DNA of 64,000 nucleotides from Nocardia jejuensis NBRC 103114 (GCF_001613145.1 NZ_BDBU01000043.1:80020-144019); one strand, 5' to 3'. Counted from the stretch's first letter, positions 45,050 through 53,225 are shown. The notes: a model not told the origin generated them from the sequence alone. Translations and numbers: made by a program.

Positions 45050-46570
45050 ATGGCTATTCGGCGGATCGGTACCCGTTCCGGGGGAACCAGCGGCACGCCG
45101 CAGAGTGGAATTCGCGGCACGCCGCGGGCCGGAATTCGCGGCACGCCGCAGAGCGGAACCGGCGGCACGCCGCCGGTGAGAGCCGCGGTCCGCACTGCGA
45201 AAATGGCGTCCATCCCGGTCGCCTATGCCGGGCGGCAGGCCGCCGGAGCAGGTAAACGGGCGCTGGGCAGATCCGCGGCGGACGTCGATCTGGAGATCCA
45301 GATGCGCACCGCCCAGCACATCTTCGAGGTGCTCGGCGAACTCAAGGGGTGCGCGACCAAATTCGGGCAGCTGCTCTCGATCTACGAGCTCGCGCTGCCG
45401 GAGGAACTGTCCCGGCCGTACCGCACCGCACTCAATCAGCTCCAGGATTCGGCGCCGGCCATGATGCCCGCGACCGTGCGCGAGGCCATGGCCGAGGCGA
45501 TGGGCGCGAGCTGGCAGTGGCACTTCCGGGAGTTCGACGATCGCCGGGCCGCGGCGGCCTCCATCGGTCAGGTGCACCGGGCGCGCTGGCGGGACGGCAG
45601 GCAGGCCGCGGTCAAGGTGATGTACCCGGGCGCGCACGCCGCCGTGCGCAACGACCTGGAACAACTGCGACGAGTCTCGGTGCTGGCCACCGTCTTCGTG
45701 CCCGGCGCCGACGTGCCCGCGGTGATCGAGGCCGTCTGCACCTGCGTCACCGAGGAACTCGACTATCAGGCCGAGGCCGCGCACCAGCGCCGCTTCGCCG
45801 AGGAATACGCCGATGATCCCGACTTCGTGGTGCCGGGGGTGATCATGCAGCGCGGGGACGTGATCGTCTCGGAGTGGCTCGACGGCACACCGGTGCCGCG
45901 GATCATGGAGTCGGGCGCTCCCGAGGAACGCAGCCGGGTGGGCATGCTGATCCTGCGGTTCATGCTCTCGTCCTGGGTGCGCACCGGACTGCTGTACTGC
46001 GATCCGCACCCCGGAAATTTTCGCGTGCTGCCGGACGGGCGGATCGGCGTCGTGGATTTCGGTGCGTGCGTGCCGTGGCCGCCCGCCGGATTCGAGGATC
46101 TGGTCACCGACGTCATGGACGCGGCCCTCAACGGCGACCTGACCGATATCGACACGGCGCTGCGGCGCCAGGGCTTCGTGGAGCCCGGTCGCGCCTACGA
46201 CGTGGAACCGATCGCCGAGGGCATCGCCGTGGTCTGCGAACCGCTGGCGCAGCCGGAGTTTCATTTCACCGAGGCCTGGCTCGGCGGGCGGGTGCGTTCG
46301 GTGCTGTCACCGCACCTGACCAACGCGCACCGGCAGATGACCATGCCCGCCTACGTGACTCCGTTCGCCCGGGCGCTGTTGACCGGACTCGGGACCGTCT
46401 GCCAACTGGGTGCGCAAGGGCGGGTTCGCGACGAGTTCGCCCGCTGGTCGCCACAACTGGCCGCGGTCTTCCAACGCGCCGACGACCGGCGCGATCGGCC
46501 GACCGATCTGGCGAACGCGCGCCGCAGGCGCGATGCCCGGTCCGGCCGCAAGATCTCCGTGGTCAGTTGA
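45050..46570 (+). CDS. ABC1/AarF-like atypical kinase with N-terminal Gly-Thr-Pro repeat
   Basis: 506 residues; AGGTGAG precedes the ATG. The N-terminal 45 residues are GTPQSGIR-type repeats, followed by the UbiB-family core: GCATKFGQLLS, AAASIGQVHRA, Lys in AAVKVMYPG, YCDPHPGNF and VVDFGA. It is longer than the leftward kinase because of the repeat. It is divergent from GntR and transcribed toward a hairpin before ectD. The presence of two kinases around one regulator suggests a jointly controlled lipid or quinone function. Confidence 0.9.
   Translation: MAIRRIGTRSGGTSGTPQSGIRGTPRAGIRGTPQSGTGGTPPVRAAVRTAKMASIPVAYAGRQAAGAGKRALGRSAADVDLEIQMRTAQHIFEVLGELKGCATKFGQLLSIYELALPEELSRPYRTALNQLQDSAPAMMPATVREAMAEAMGASWQWHFREFDDRRAAAASIGQVHRARWRDGRQAAVKVMYPGAHAAVRNDLEQLRRVSVLATVFVPGADVPAVIEAVCTCVTEELDYQAEAAHQRRFAEEYADDPDFVVPGVIMQRGDVIVSEWLDGTPVPRIMESGAPEERSRVGMLILRFMLSSWVRTGLLYCDPHPGNFRVLPDGRIGVVDFGACVPWPPAGFEDLVTDVMDAALNGDLTDIDTALRRQGFVEPGRAYDVEPIAEGIAVVCEPLAQPEFHFTEAWLGGRVRSVLSPHLTNAHRQMTMPAYVTPFARALLTGLGTVCQLGAQGRVRDEFARWSPQLAAVFQRADDRRDRPTDLANARRRRDARSGRKISVVS
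45091..45180. repeat. Tandem 24-bp units encoding RGTPQSGI
   Basis: CGGCACGCCGCAGAGTGGAA-type units start at 45091, 45115, 45139 and a partial one at 45163. The units keep the reading frame of the kinase gene. Confidence 0.85.
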
Positions 46571-46610
46571 GTCGAAATCGTCCAGGGCCGTTCGCATTTC
46601 ACGAACACTC

Positions 46611-46651
46611 GGGGTCGGCGCTCGGGTTGCACCCGTGCGAGCGCCGATCCC
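46611..46651. terminator. Bidirectional hairpin between the kinase gene and ectD
   Basis: GGGGTCGGCGCTCG and CGAGCGCCGATCCC pair at 13 of 14 positions around a 13-nt loop, in the gap between two convergent genes. Confidence 0.7.
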
Positions 46652-46663
46652 GGGCACTCGTGA

Positions 46664-47548
46664 TCACAGCAGCGGGGTGAAGTCCCGGCTCGCGATGTAG
46701 TCCGGACGGGCCTCGGTGCCCGAGTACGGATCGACCAGGGCGTTCTCGACGCTGTTGAACACCAGGAAGATGTTCGAGCGCGGGAACGGGGTGATGTTGC
46801 CGGCCGAACCGTGCATGATGTTCGAGTCGAAGATCAGAGCCGACCCGGCCTTCCCGGTGAACTGGGTGATGCCGTATTTTCCGGCCAGTTCGGCGATGTC
46901 CTGCTGGGTCGGCACACCGATTTCCTGCTCCCGCAACGAATCTCGGTAGTGCTCGGCGGGAGTCTCGCCCTGACACGGCACGAAGGTGCGGTGCGATCCA
47001 GGCATGATCATGAGACTGCCGTTGTAGGCGTAGTTGTCGGTCAGCGCGATCGACAGGCTCACCGCGCGCGGGGCGGGCATGCCGTCCTCGGCGTGCCAGG
47101 TCTCGAAGTCCGAGTGCCAGTAGAAGCCCGTGCCCTGGAACCCCGGCATCAGGTTGACGCGGCTCTGATGCAGGTACACATCCGAGCCGAGCACCTGCCG
47201 AGCCAGGCCCGCGACCCTGCTCTCGCGCACCAGATCCGCAATCATGCTGCTGAGGCGGTGCACCTCGAAGACCGAGCGGACCCGGTTCGAGGAGCGTTCG
47301 ACGATCACGCGCTCGTCCAGCAGCAGATCAGGATCGCCTGTCATGCGGTTGATTTCGGCGACCAGATCCGACACCTCGTACGGGTCGAGCAGGTCCTCGA
47401 CGATGGCGTAGCCCTCGGCGTCGAAGCTGGCCAGCGCGGGGGTGTCGATCTCACCCCACACGGTCGGGTCGCCGCGATCCTCGTGCGGAGTCCGCACCAT
47501 GGTGCGGGTCCGGTACCGGTCGATTCGAGTGTTGTCGGCCAACGACAT
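46664..47548 (-). CDS. ectD: Ectoine 5-hydroxylase EctD
   Basis: 294 residues from ATG 47548, preceded by AGGAG. It is a non-heme iron(II)/2-oxoglutarate dioxygenase: iron ligands are in YWHSDFETWH (His-x-Asp) and the distal His in NIMHGSAGN. FQGTGFYWHSDFETWHAEDG-region identity to EctD is characteristic and binds ectoine and 2-oxoglutarate. It converts ectoine to 5-hydroxyectoine, which also protects against heat and desiccation. It is last in the ectABCD operon, 23 bases after ectC. Confidence 0.96.
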   Translation of the reverse strand: MSLADNTRIDRYRTRTMVRTPHEDRGDPTVWGEIDTPALASFDAEGYAIVEDLLDPYEVSDLVAEINRMTGDPDLLLDERVIVERSSNRVRSVFEVHRLSSMIADLVRESRVAGLARQVLGSDVYLHQSRVNLMPGFQGTGFYWHSDFETWHAEDGMPAPRAVSLSIALTDNYAYNGSLMIMPGSHRTFVPCQGETPAEHYRDSLREQEIGVPTQQDIAELAGKYGITQFTGKAGSALIFDSNIMHGSAGNITPFPRSNIFLVFNSVENALVDPYSGTEARPDYIASRDFTPLL

Positions 47549-47571
47549 TCGATTCACTCCTGCCTTGCGCT

Positions 47572-47985
47572 TTATTCTGTGGAGACACCTGCGGTCACGG
47601 GAACCGAGATCACGGGATACACCCCGTTCTCGTCATGAACCTCCTGCCCGGTGACCGGCGGATTGAACACGCACATCATGCGCATCCGGGTCCGGGCGTG
47701 CAGGCGGTGCCGCTCGTTGCCGTCGAGCAGATACATCGAGCCGGGACCGAGCTCGTACACGACGCCGTTGTCGAGGTCGTTCAGCGTGCCCTCGCCCTCG
47801 ACGAGCCAGACCGCCTCGATGTGATTGCGATAGTGGAATTCGTGGACGCTCTCGGCGTCGATGGTGGTCTCGTGGAAGGAGAATCCGACGCCGTCACCAC
47901 CGAGCACGATGCGCTTGCTGCGCCAGCCCGGGCCCGCGACGTCGCGGTCGGTGTCGGTGATTTCCGATGTGGTGCGCACGATCAT
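47572..47985 (-). CDS. ectC: L-ectoine synthase EctC
   Basis: 137 residues from ATG 47985; the ectB stop is 2 bases upstream. It is a small cupin with conserved MIVRTTSEI start, HEFHYRNHIEAVWLVEGEG and PGSMYLLDGNERHRL metal-binding strands. It cyclises N-gamma-acetyl-diaminobutyrate to ectoine. The C-terminal CVFNPPVTGQEVHDE is standard. It sits third in the operon. Confidence 0.97.
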   Translation of the reverse strand: MIVRTTSEITDTDRDVAGPGWRSKRIVLGGDGVGFSFHETTIDAESVHEFHYRNHIEAVWLVEGEGTLNDLDNGVVYELGPGSMYLLDGNERHRLHARTRMRMMCVFNPPVTGQEVHDENGVYPVISVPVTAGVSTE

Positions 47986-47987
47986 GG

Positions 47988-49262
47988 TCAGCACCCCCGT
48001 CCGGCGCAGACGGAGTCCATGGATCCGGACAGGATCTCCAACCCGTGGTCCAGCTCCGCGTTCGTGATCGTCAGTGGCGGAAGCAGTTTCACCACCTCGT
48101 CCTCGGGACCGGCGGTCTCGAGCAGCAGGCCGCGTTCGAACGCGGTCTTGCAGACCTTGGCCGCCAGCGAGGCGTCGTCGAAGACCAGACCCTGCACCAG
48201 ACCCCTTCCGCGCGTGGACATTCCGTCGAAATTCGATGCGATCGTGGTGAGCGCGCTCTGGACGCGATCGCCCTTCTCCAGGGTCGCCGCCTCCAGCGTG
48301 AAGTCGGACCAGTAGTGCTCGAGCGCCACCCGTGCGGTGACGAAGGACGGGTTGTTGCCGCGGAAGGTGCCGTTGTGCTCACCCGGAGCCCACACGTCGA
48401 GCTCGGGCTTGAACAGCACCAGGGCCATGGGCAGGCCGTATCCGCCGATGGACTTGGACAGCGTCACGATATCGGGGGTGATGCCCGCGACCTCGAAGGA
48501 GAAGAACGGGCCGGTGCGACCGCACCCCATCTGCACGTCGTCGACGATCAGCAGGATCTCGCGCGCGGCGCACAGGTCCGAGAGCTGCCGGAGCCACTGC
48601 GCGCTCGCGAGGTTCACCCCGCCTTCGCCCTGCACGGTCTCCACGATCACCGCGGCCGGGCGGTCCAGGCCCGAGGACGTGTCGTCCAGCACCCGCTCCA
48701 TCCAGCGGAACGAATCGTCATCGTCGTCCGAGAGGTACCCGTCGTAGGGCATGGAGGTGGCGTGCTGCAGCGGCACACCCGCACCGGCGCGCTTGGCGGC
48801 GTTGCCGGTGACCGACAGCGCGCCCAGGGTCATACCGTGAAAAGCGTTGGTGAAGTTCAGGATCTCGGTGCGCCCGGTCACCTTGCGGGCCAGCTTGAGC
48901 GCCGCCTCGACGGCGTTGGCTCCGGTCGGCCCGGGGAACTGCACCTTGTAGTCCAGCCCGCGCGGGGCGAACAACTTGGTGCGCAGGGTCTCGAGCAGAT
49001 CGCGCTTGGCCGTGGTGGACATGTCCAGGCCGTGGGTGATGCCGTCGCTCGCGATGTAGTCCAGCAGCGCCTGCTTGAGCACCGGATTGTTGTGGCCGTA
49101 GTTGAGTGCGCCGGCTCCCGCGAAGAAGTCCAGGTACTCCCGGCCGCTCTCGTCCTGCAACCAGGAGCCCGAGGCAGTGGTGAAGACCGTGGGCCAGGAC
49201 CTGCAGTAGCCGCGGACGTTCGATTCGGTTTCCGCGAATACCGTCATATCGGGCATGTTCAT
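47988..49262 (-). CDS. ectB: L-2,4-diaminobutyrate aminotransferase EctB
   Basis: 424 residues from ATG 49262, whose ATGA overlaps the ectA stop; the AGGAGGA 7 bases upstream decides this start over ATG 49268. It is a class III aminotransferase with the PLP motif DDVQMGCGRTG and Schiff-base lysine in TLSKSIGGYGLP. It converts aspartate semialdehyde and glutamate to diaminobutyrate, the first ectoine step. It ends with a short cysteine-containing tail (CAGRGC). Confidence 0.97.
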   Translation of the reverse strand: MNMPDMTVFAETESNVRGYCRSWPTVFTTASGSWLQDESGREYLDFFAGAGALNYGHNNPVLKQALLDYIASDGITHGLDMSTTAKRDLLETLRTKLFAPRGLDYKVQFPGPTGANAVEAALKLARKVTGRTEILNFTNAFHGMTLGALSVTGNAAKRAGAGVPLQHATSMPYDGYLSDDDDDSFRWMERVLDDTSSGLDRPAAVIVETVQGEGGVNLASAQWLRQLSDLCAAREILLIVDDVQMGCGRTGPFFSFEVAGITPDIVTLSKSIGGYGLPMALVLFKPELDVWAPGEHNGTFRGNNPSFVTARVALEHYWSDFTLEAATLEKGDRVQSALTTIASNFDGMSTRGRGLVQGLVFDDASLAAKVCKTAFERGLLLETAGPEDEVVKLLPPLTITNAELDHGLEILSGSMDSVCAGRGC

Positions 49263-49822
49263 CGCCATTCCTCCTGAGTGGTGACTGGTGCGATGCGGTA
49301 CAGATCTTCGGGCTGGTGCCCATCGGGCTGGTGCCCATCGGGAAAATGGCCTGCGGTGAACAGCGCGGTCCGGGTCATCCCGGCCCCCCTGCGTCGAGCC
49401 AGCGACGCGAACATGGCGATCGATGCCGGATTGTCCGGCGAGATCGTGGTCTCCAGTCGCGAAATGCCTTGCACCGTAGCGTTGTCCAGCAGGGCGTCGA
49501 GCATGCCCACGCCCAGGCCGCGGCCGCGGTACTGGTGGTCCACCGCGACCTGCCACACGAACAGGGTGTTCGGATCGGCGGGCCTGGTGTAACCGATGAC
49601 GAAACCGGCTAGCTCACCGTCGATTTCGGCAACGATCGAGGTACCGGGGAAGTCCCGGCACCACAGCAGGTAGGCGTAGCTGGAGTTGGCGTCCAGGACC
49701 TTGGAGTCCTCGGCGATGCGCCAGATGTCCGCACCGTCCGAGAGGACGGGAGACCGGTAAACGGTTGGCTCGGCCAGGATTTGCTGCGTAATCGCGTCAA
49801 GTTTGCTGATTGAAGTCTGCAT
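49259..49822 (-). CDS. ectA: Diaminobutyrate acetyltransferase EctA
   Basis: 187 residues, a GNAT fold with the acetyl-CoA loop HQYRGRGLGVGMLDALL and the EctA-specific LDANSSYAYLLWCRDF. It acetylates diaminobutyrate at the gamma nitrogen. Near the C-terminus a 15-bp tandem duplication adds an extra DGHQP. It is first in the ect operon; the response regulator gene ends 107 bases upstream on the same strand. No clear sigma-70-type promoter was seen in that gap. Confidence 0.96.
   Translation of the reverse strand: MQTSISKLDAITQQILAEPTVYRSPVLSDGADIWRIAEDSKVLDANSSYAYLLWCRDFPGTSIVAEIDGELAGFVIGYTRPADPNTLFVWQVAVDHQYRGRGLGVGMLDALLDNATVQGISRLETTISPDNPASIAMFASLARRRGAGMTRTALFTAGHFPDGHQPDGHQPEDLYRIAPVTTQEEWR
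49309..49338. repeat. Two exact 15-bp tandem units in ectA
   Basis: CGGGCTGGTGCCCAT occurs at 49309-49323 and 49324-49338, encoding the repeated DGHQP near the EctA C-terminus without frameshift. Confidence 0.92.
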
Positions 49823-49929
49823 GACTCACTCAGACTGCCCAGCGAACTTTGAGGTCTACCTGTCGATCCCATTACGATCTCATGACGATCGAGTTACGAG
49901 TGCCACGAATCACATTGGCGCACATGTGA

Positions 49930-50655
49930 TCAACGTCGCATGTCGAGGCGATATCCGAGCCCGCGCACGGTAACCACGATCCGGGGGTCGGAGGGATCGG
50001 ATTCGATCTTGGTTCGGAGCCTTCGGACATGGACGTCGACGATCCGCTCGTCGCCGAAGAAGCCTTCGTCCCACGCGCGCTCGAGCAACGCCGTGCGACT
50101 GAGCACGCGGCCCGGATTCGCCGCCAGCTCGCACAGCAGCCGGAACTCGGTGATGGTCAGATGCACCGGTTCGTCGCCACGCCGCACCACCCCGCCGTCC
50201 GGCGAAAGCACCAGCGGCTCAGGATGTTCGGCGTCCAGAATGATCTCCGCGGGCGGCTCGGCCACCGGATCCTCCGGCAGCGCGCCCAGCCTCGGCCGGC
50301 GGCGCAGCGCCCGCATGCGCGCGCTGATCTCCTTCATGGCGAACGGCCTGGTGACGAAATCGTCCGCACCCGATTCCAGGGCGGCAACCACATCATGGGT
50401 GTCGGCGCTGTCGCTGACCACGAGGATCGGCACCTCGTGATCGCGGCGGACCTCGCGGATACAGGTGAACGCGTCCATCTCACCGAGCATCAGATCGACG
50501 ATCATGACATCCGGAGCTCCGTGGATTCGCAGGTGCTCGAGCGCCACCTCGGCATCGGCCGCCTCGGAGACCTCGTAACCTTCTTCTTCCATCGCGGCCC
50601 GCAACTCGCTGCGGACCACGTCGTCATCCTCGACGATCATCAGGCTCGCACTCAT
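49930..50655 (-). CDS. Orphan OmpR-family response regulator, conserved receiver lysine replaced by Arg
   Basis: 241 residues from ATG 50655. The receiver domain has acidic residues near 9-11 (IVEDDD), phospho-acceptor Asp54 in MIVDLMLGE and a Ser at the switch position (VVSDSAD). However, the conserved KPF motif reads TRPF (Arg103), changing the lysine that normally contacts the phosphate. An OmpR-type winged helix follows (TITEFRLLCELAANPGRVLSRTALLERAW; VDVHVRRLRTKIE; VRGLGYRL). No sensor kinase is adjacent. It is divergent from a SigF-like sigma gene and upstream of ectABCD. Confidence 0.88.
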   Translation of the reverse strand: MSASLMIVEDDDVVRSELRAAMEEEGYEVSEAADAEVALEHLRIHGAPDVMIVDLMLGEMDAFTCIREVRRDHEVPILVVSDSADTHDVVAALESGADDFVTRPFAMKEISARMRALRRRPRLGALPEDPVAEPPAEIILDAEHPEPLVLSPDGGVVRRGDEPVHLTITEFRLLCELAANPGRVLSRTALLERAWDEGFFGDERIVDVHVRRLRTKIESDPSDPRIVVTVRGLGYRLDMRR

Positions 50656-50746
50656 CACAACCCATACCCTCACCACACACGGACGCCAAGTCAGGCCGTC
50701 CGGCAGCGATCGCTATCGCCACCGTTACCGTGTTCGACAGTTTGGA

Positions 50747-50771
50747 ATACCCGCAGGTCGGTTTGCCAAAC
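50747..50771 (-). promoter_or_regulatory. SigF-type promoter for the response regulator
   Basis: On the minus strand GTTT (50771-50768), a 15-base spacer and GGGTAT (50752-50747) match the mycobacterial SigF consensus (GTTT-N15-17-GGGTAT) exactly. It lies about 92 bases upstream of the response regulator start. Confidence 0.75.
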
Positions 50772-50835
50772 GTTCCGCCGGTGAGGGGGCGGTTCCGAGA
50801 CCCGCGGGCGATATCGAGGTTCGGACCGGGTCACA

Positions 50836-50861
50836 GGTTTGGATCGAGCCACAGTGGGTAA
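50836..50861 (+). promoter_or_regulatory. SigF-type promoter for the sigma factor gene
   Basis: GGTTT (50836-50840), a 15-base spacer and GGGTAA (50856-50861) match the SigF consensus at all but the last base. It lies 137 bases before the sigma factor ATG, implying autoregulation. Confidence 0.75.
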
Positions 50862-50998
50862 ACAACTCGAAGGTTGAAACTACAGCCCAGCCGGTCCGAC
50901 GCCTAGCTATGACGATCCGGGCAGTAGGACAACCGATTTCGCCCGTGCCGCGGTACACCACGCGGAAATCCGGGCATCCCTCTTCGGGAGGTTCGCAC

Positions 50999-51781
50999 AT
51001 GTCGGCAAAATCCTTGTCCGACAACGGCTACGAGAACATCGAACCGCTGTTGCACGAACTCGCCATTGCCGTGGAATCCGATGATCCACAACGAGAAGCG
51101 TTGCGCGAGAGGATTATCGAGCGTTGCCTGCCACTGGCCGACCACATCGCCCGCAAGTTCTCCGGACGCGGTGAATCGTTCGACGATCTCCAGCAGGTGG
51201 CCAGGGTCGGATTGGTGCAGGCCGTCGACCGCTTCGACGTGTCGCACGGCGCGCCCTTCCTGGCCTTCGCCGTGCCGACCGTCATGGGCGAGGTGCGCCG
51301 GCATTTCCGCGACTTCACCTGGGCGGTCCGGGTGCCTCGCCGGGTCAAGGAGACCCAGCTGCGACTCGGTGGCACCATCGAAACCCTCGCGCAGCGACTC
51401 GGCCGCATGCCCCGCGCCAGCGAGATCGCCGCGGAACTGGAAGTGGACCTGGTCGAGATCACCCAGGCGCTGATCGCCGCCAACGCCTATCAGTCGTCCT
51501 CGCTGGACGCGGTGCTGGACGACGGGGAGAACACCCCGATCCCGCTGCTCTCGGCGCTCGGCCGCACCGAACCCAGTTATGAGCTGCTGGAACAGAGCCT
51601 GGCCGTGGGTCCGCACCTGGCCGATCTACCGGAACGCGAACGCCGGGTGCTCACCATGCGCTTCTTCGAATCCCGGACGCAGAAGCAGATCGCCGAGGAT
51701 CTCGGCATCTCCCAGATGCACGTCTCGCGCATTCTGACCAAGACCCTGACCAAGCTGCGCGAGGCGGCTCTGGCGGACTGA
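50999..51781 (+). CDS. SigF/SigB-type stress sigma factor
   Basis: 260 residues; CGGGAGG precedes ATG 50999. It is a group 3 sigma-70: region 2 includes DHIARKFSGRGESFDDLQQVARVGLVQAVDRFD and the FAVPTVMGEVRRHFRD segment, region 3 IETLAQRLGRMPRASEIAAEL, and region 4 the helix-turn-helix QIAEDLGISQMHVSRILTKTLTKL. This is the SigF/SigB family of actinobacterial general or osmotic stress responses. The usual upstream anti-sigma (RsbW/UsfX-like) gene is absent here, so control must be by an unlinked partner or transcription. Confidence 0.93.
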   Translation: MSAKSLSDNGYENIEPLLHELAIAVESDDPQREALRERIIERCLPLADHIARKFSGRGESFDDLQQVARVGLVQAVDRFDVSHGAPFLAFAVPTVMGEVRRHFRDFTWAVRVPRRVKETQLRLGGTIETLAQRLGRMPRASEIAAELEVDLVEITQALIAANAYQSSSLDAVLDDGENTPIPLLSALGRTEPSYELLEQSLAVGPHLADLPERERRVLTMRFFESRTQKQIAEDLGISQMHVSRILTKTLTKLREAALAD

Positions 51782-51826
51782 GCGCCTGGGCCGATGGCGG
51801 ATCGCGAGGTCACGGCTCGGTCCGGT

Positions 51827-51843
51827 CATAGAACCGTTCTATG
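51827..51843. promoter_or_regulatory. Perfect 17-bp palindrome CATAGAAC-C-GTTCTATG
   Basis: Eight-bp arms around one base, in the 118-bp gap before the TDT-family transporter gene and after the sigma factor gene. It is a probable repressor operator for the transporter; the regulator is unknown. Confidence 0.7.
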
Positions 51844-51899
51844 CACCCATCGACTCACCGCCGCTACCCGGCCGCGGTGAGGTGGCCGAGGCTGGACCT

Positions 51900-53054
51900 A
51901 TGACCACAGCGACCTTCCGCCCCGCCGCCGAGAGCACCCTGTCGCGCACCGTGGCCGGAACGTCCGCGACCTCCCGTGCCCTCGCCTCGGGCTCCGAGCC
52001 GCTGCGCCATCTGGCCCCCAACTGGTTCGCGGTGGTCATGGGCACCGGCATCATCGCCAACGCGGCCGCCACTCTGCCCACCCAGTTCCCCGGACTGCGC
52101 GGCGCCGCCACCGTCGTCTGGGCGCTGGCCGCGCTGCTGCTGATCGCGCTGGCCGCGGTATGGATCGCGCACTGGCGGCGCTACCCGGATGCCGCCCACG
52201 CGCACGGCTCGAATCCCACCATGATGCTCTTCTACGGCGCTCCCCCGATGGCGCTGCTCACCGTCGGCGCGGGCACCCTGCTGCTGGGCCGGGACCTCAT
52301 CGGACTGCGCGCCGCGCTGACCGTGGACTGGGTGCTGTGGTCTGCGGGCACTGCGCTCGGACTGCTGACCGCGGCGGGAATCCCCTATCGGATGATCACC
52401 CGGCATCGCTTCGACGCCGATTCCGCGTTCGGCGGCTGGCTCATGCCCGTCGTGCCGCCCATGGTCTCGGCCGCCACCGGCGCGCTGCTGATTCCGCACA
52501 CCCCCGCCGGACAGGCCCGGATGACCCTGATGTTCGCCTGCCTGGCCATGTTCGGGCTCAGCCTGATCGCCGCGTTCATCACCATCACCTTGATCTGGTC
52601 GCGACTGCTGCACCACGGGCTGCCCGCGGCCGGCATGGTGGCCACCGTCTGGTTGGTCCTCGGTCCGCTCGGGCAGTCCGTGACCGCGGCCGGGCAGCTG
52701 GCCCAGGTGGCGCCCACCGCGCTGCCCGGACGCGATGCCGCCGGGCTGGATGTGTTCGCCCTGATCTTCGGCGTCCCCACCTGGGGCTTCGCCATGCTGT
52801 GGCTGGCGCTGGCGATCGCGGTGACCGCACACGCCCGCACCGAGATGCGCTTCAACATGACCTGGTGGGGATTCACCTTCCCGCTCGGCACCTGCGTCAC
52901 CGCGAGCACCGTGCTGTACGCGCACACCGGGGCCGTGCTGTTCGCGGTCACCGCCGTCGCGCTGTTCGCGCTGCTGGTCGTGGCGTGGATGCTGGTCGCG
53001 GGACGGACCGTCCACGGAATCCTGGGCGGCGAGCTGCTGTCCCCTGCGGCCTGA
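51900..53054 (+). CDS. TDT-family transporter (TehA/Mae1/SSU1-like)
   Basis: 384 residues with about ten hydrophobic helices. The N-terminal NWFAVVMGTGIIANAAATLP and the WGFTFPLGTCVTAS segment are hallmarks of the tellurite-resistance/dicarboxylate transporter (TDT) family. Members export sulfite, tellurite or C4-dicarboxylates, or act as anion channels. The start is ATG 51900; GTG 51882 is possible. A palindrome lies upstream and a terminator follows; the substrate is not predictable. Confidence 0.85.
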   Translation: MTTATFRPAAESTLSRTVAGTSATSRALASGSEPLRHLAPNWFAVVMGTGIIANAAATLPTQFPGLRGAATVVWALAALLLIALAAVWIAHWRRYPDAAHAHGSNPTMMLFYGAPPMALLTVGAGTLLLGRDLIGLRAALTVDWVLWSAGTALGLLTAAGIPYRMITRHRFDADSAFGGWLMPVVPPMVSAATGALLIPHTPAGQARMTLMFACLAMFGLSLIAAFITITLIWSRLLHHGLPAAGMVATVWLVLGPLGQSVTAAGQLAQVAPTALPGRDAAGLDVFALIFGVPTWGFAMLWLALAIAVTAHARTEMRFNMTWWGFTFPLGTCVTASTVLYAHTGAVLFAVTAVALFALLVVAWMLVAGRTVHGILGGELLSPAA

Positions 53055-53078
53055 GATTCGCCTGTACCCGAAGCTGCG

Positions 53079-53118
53079 GCTGGAGCGTGCCGATGAGGGG
53101 GTGGCACGCTCCAGCTTT
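53079..53118 (+). terminator. Intrinsic terminator of the TDT transporter gene
   Basis: GCTGGAGCGTGCC and GGCACGCTCCAGC form perfect 13-bp arms around an 11-nt loop, followed by TTTC, 24 bases after the stop. Confidence 0.8.
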
Positions 53119-53195
53119 CGAGCACGTCACCGAGGTGACGCTCGCGCCGAGGTGGTCGCTCGACGCAAGTTCATGAGTGGATATTCACGGCGATT

Positions 53196-53225
53196 ATCTA
53201 CTATCTACGTCCGTAGATAGTAGAT
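53196..53225. promoter_or_regulatory. Perfect 30-bp inverted repeat in the L,D-transpeptidase upstream region
   Basis: ATCTACTATCTACG and CGTAGATAGTAGAT flank a 2-base TC centre. Each arm is itself a near-tandem ATCTACT/ATCTACG heptamer, and ATCTACTA recurs at 53310-53317. It lies about 160 bases before the transpeptidase ATG and could be an operator for a dimer-of-dimers, or a hairpin. The surrounding 53119-53382 gap shows no gene. Confidence 0.65.

Noticed and set aside
46611..46651. Inverted repeat as a possible transposon end
   Set aside because: Located exactly between convergent genes with a normal hairpin loop; no target duplication or transposase. Interpreted as a bidirectional terminator.
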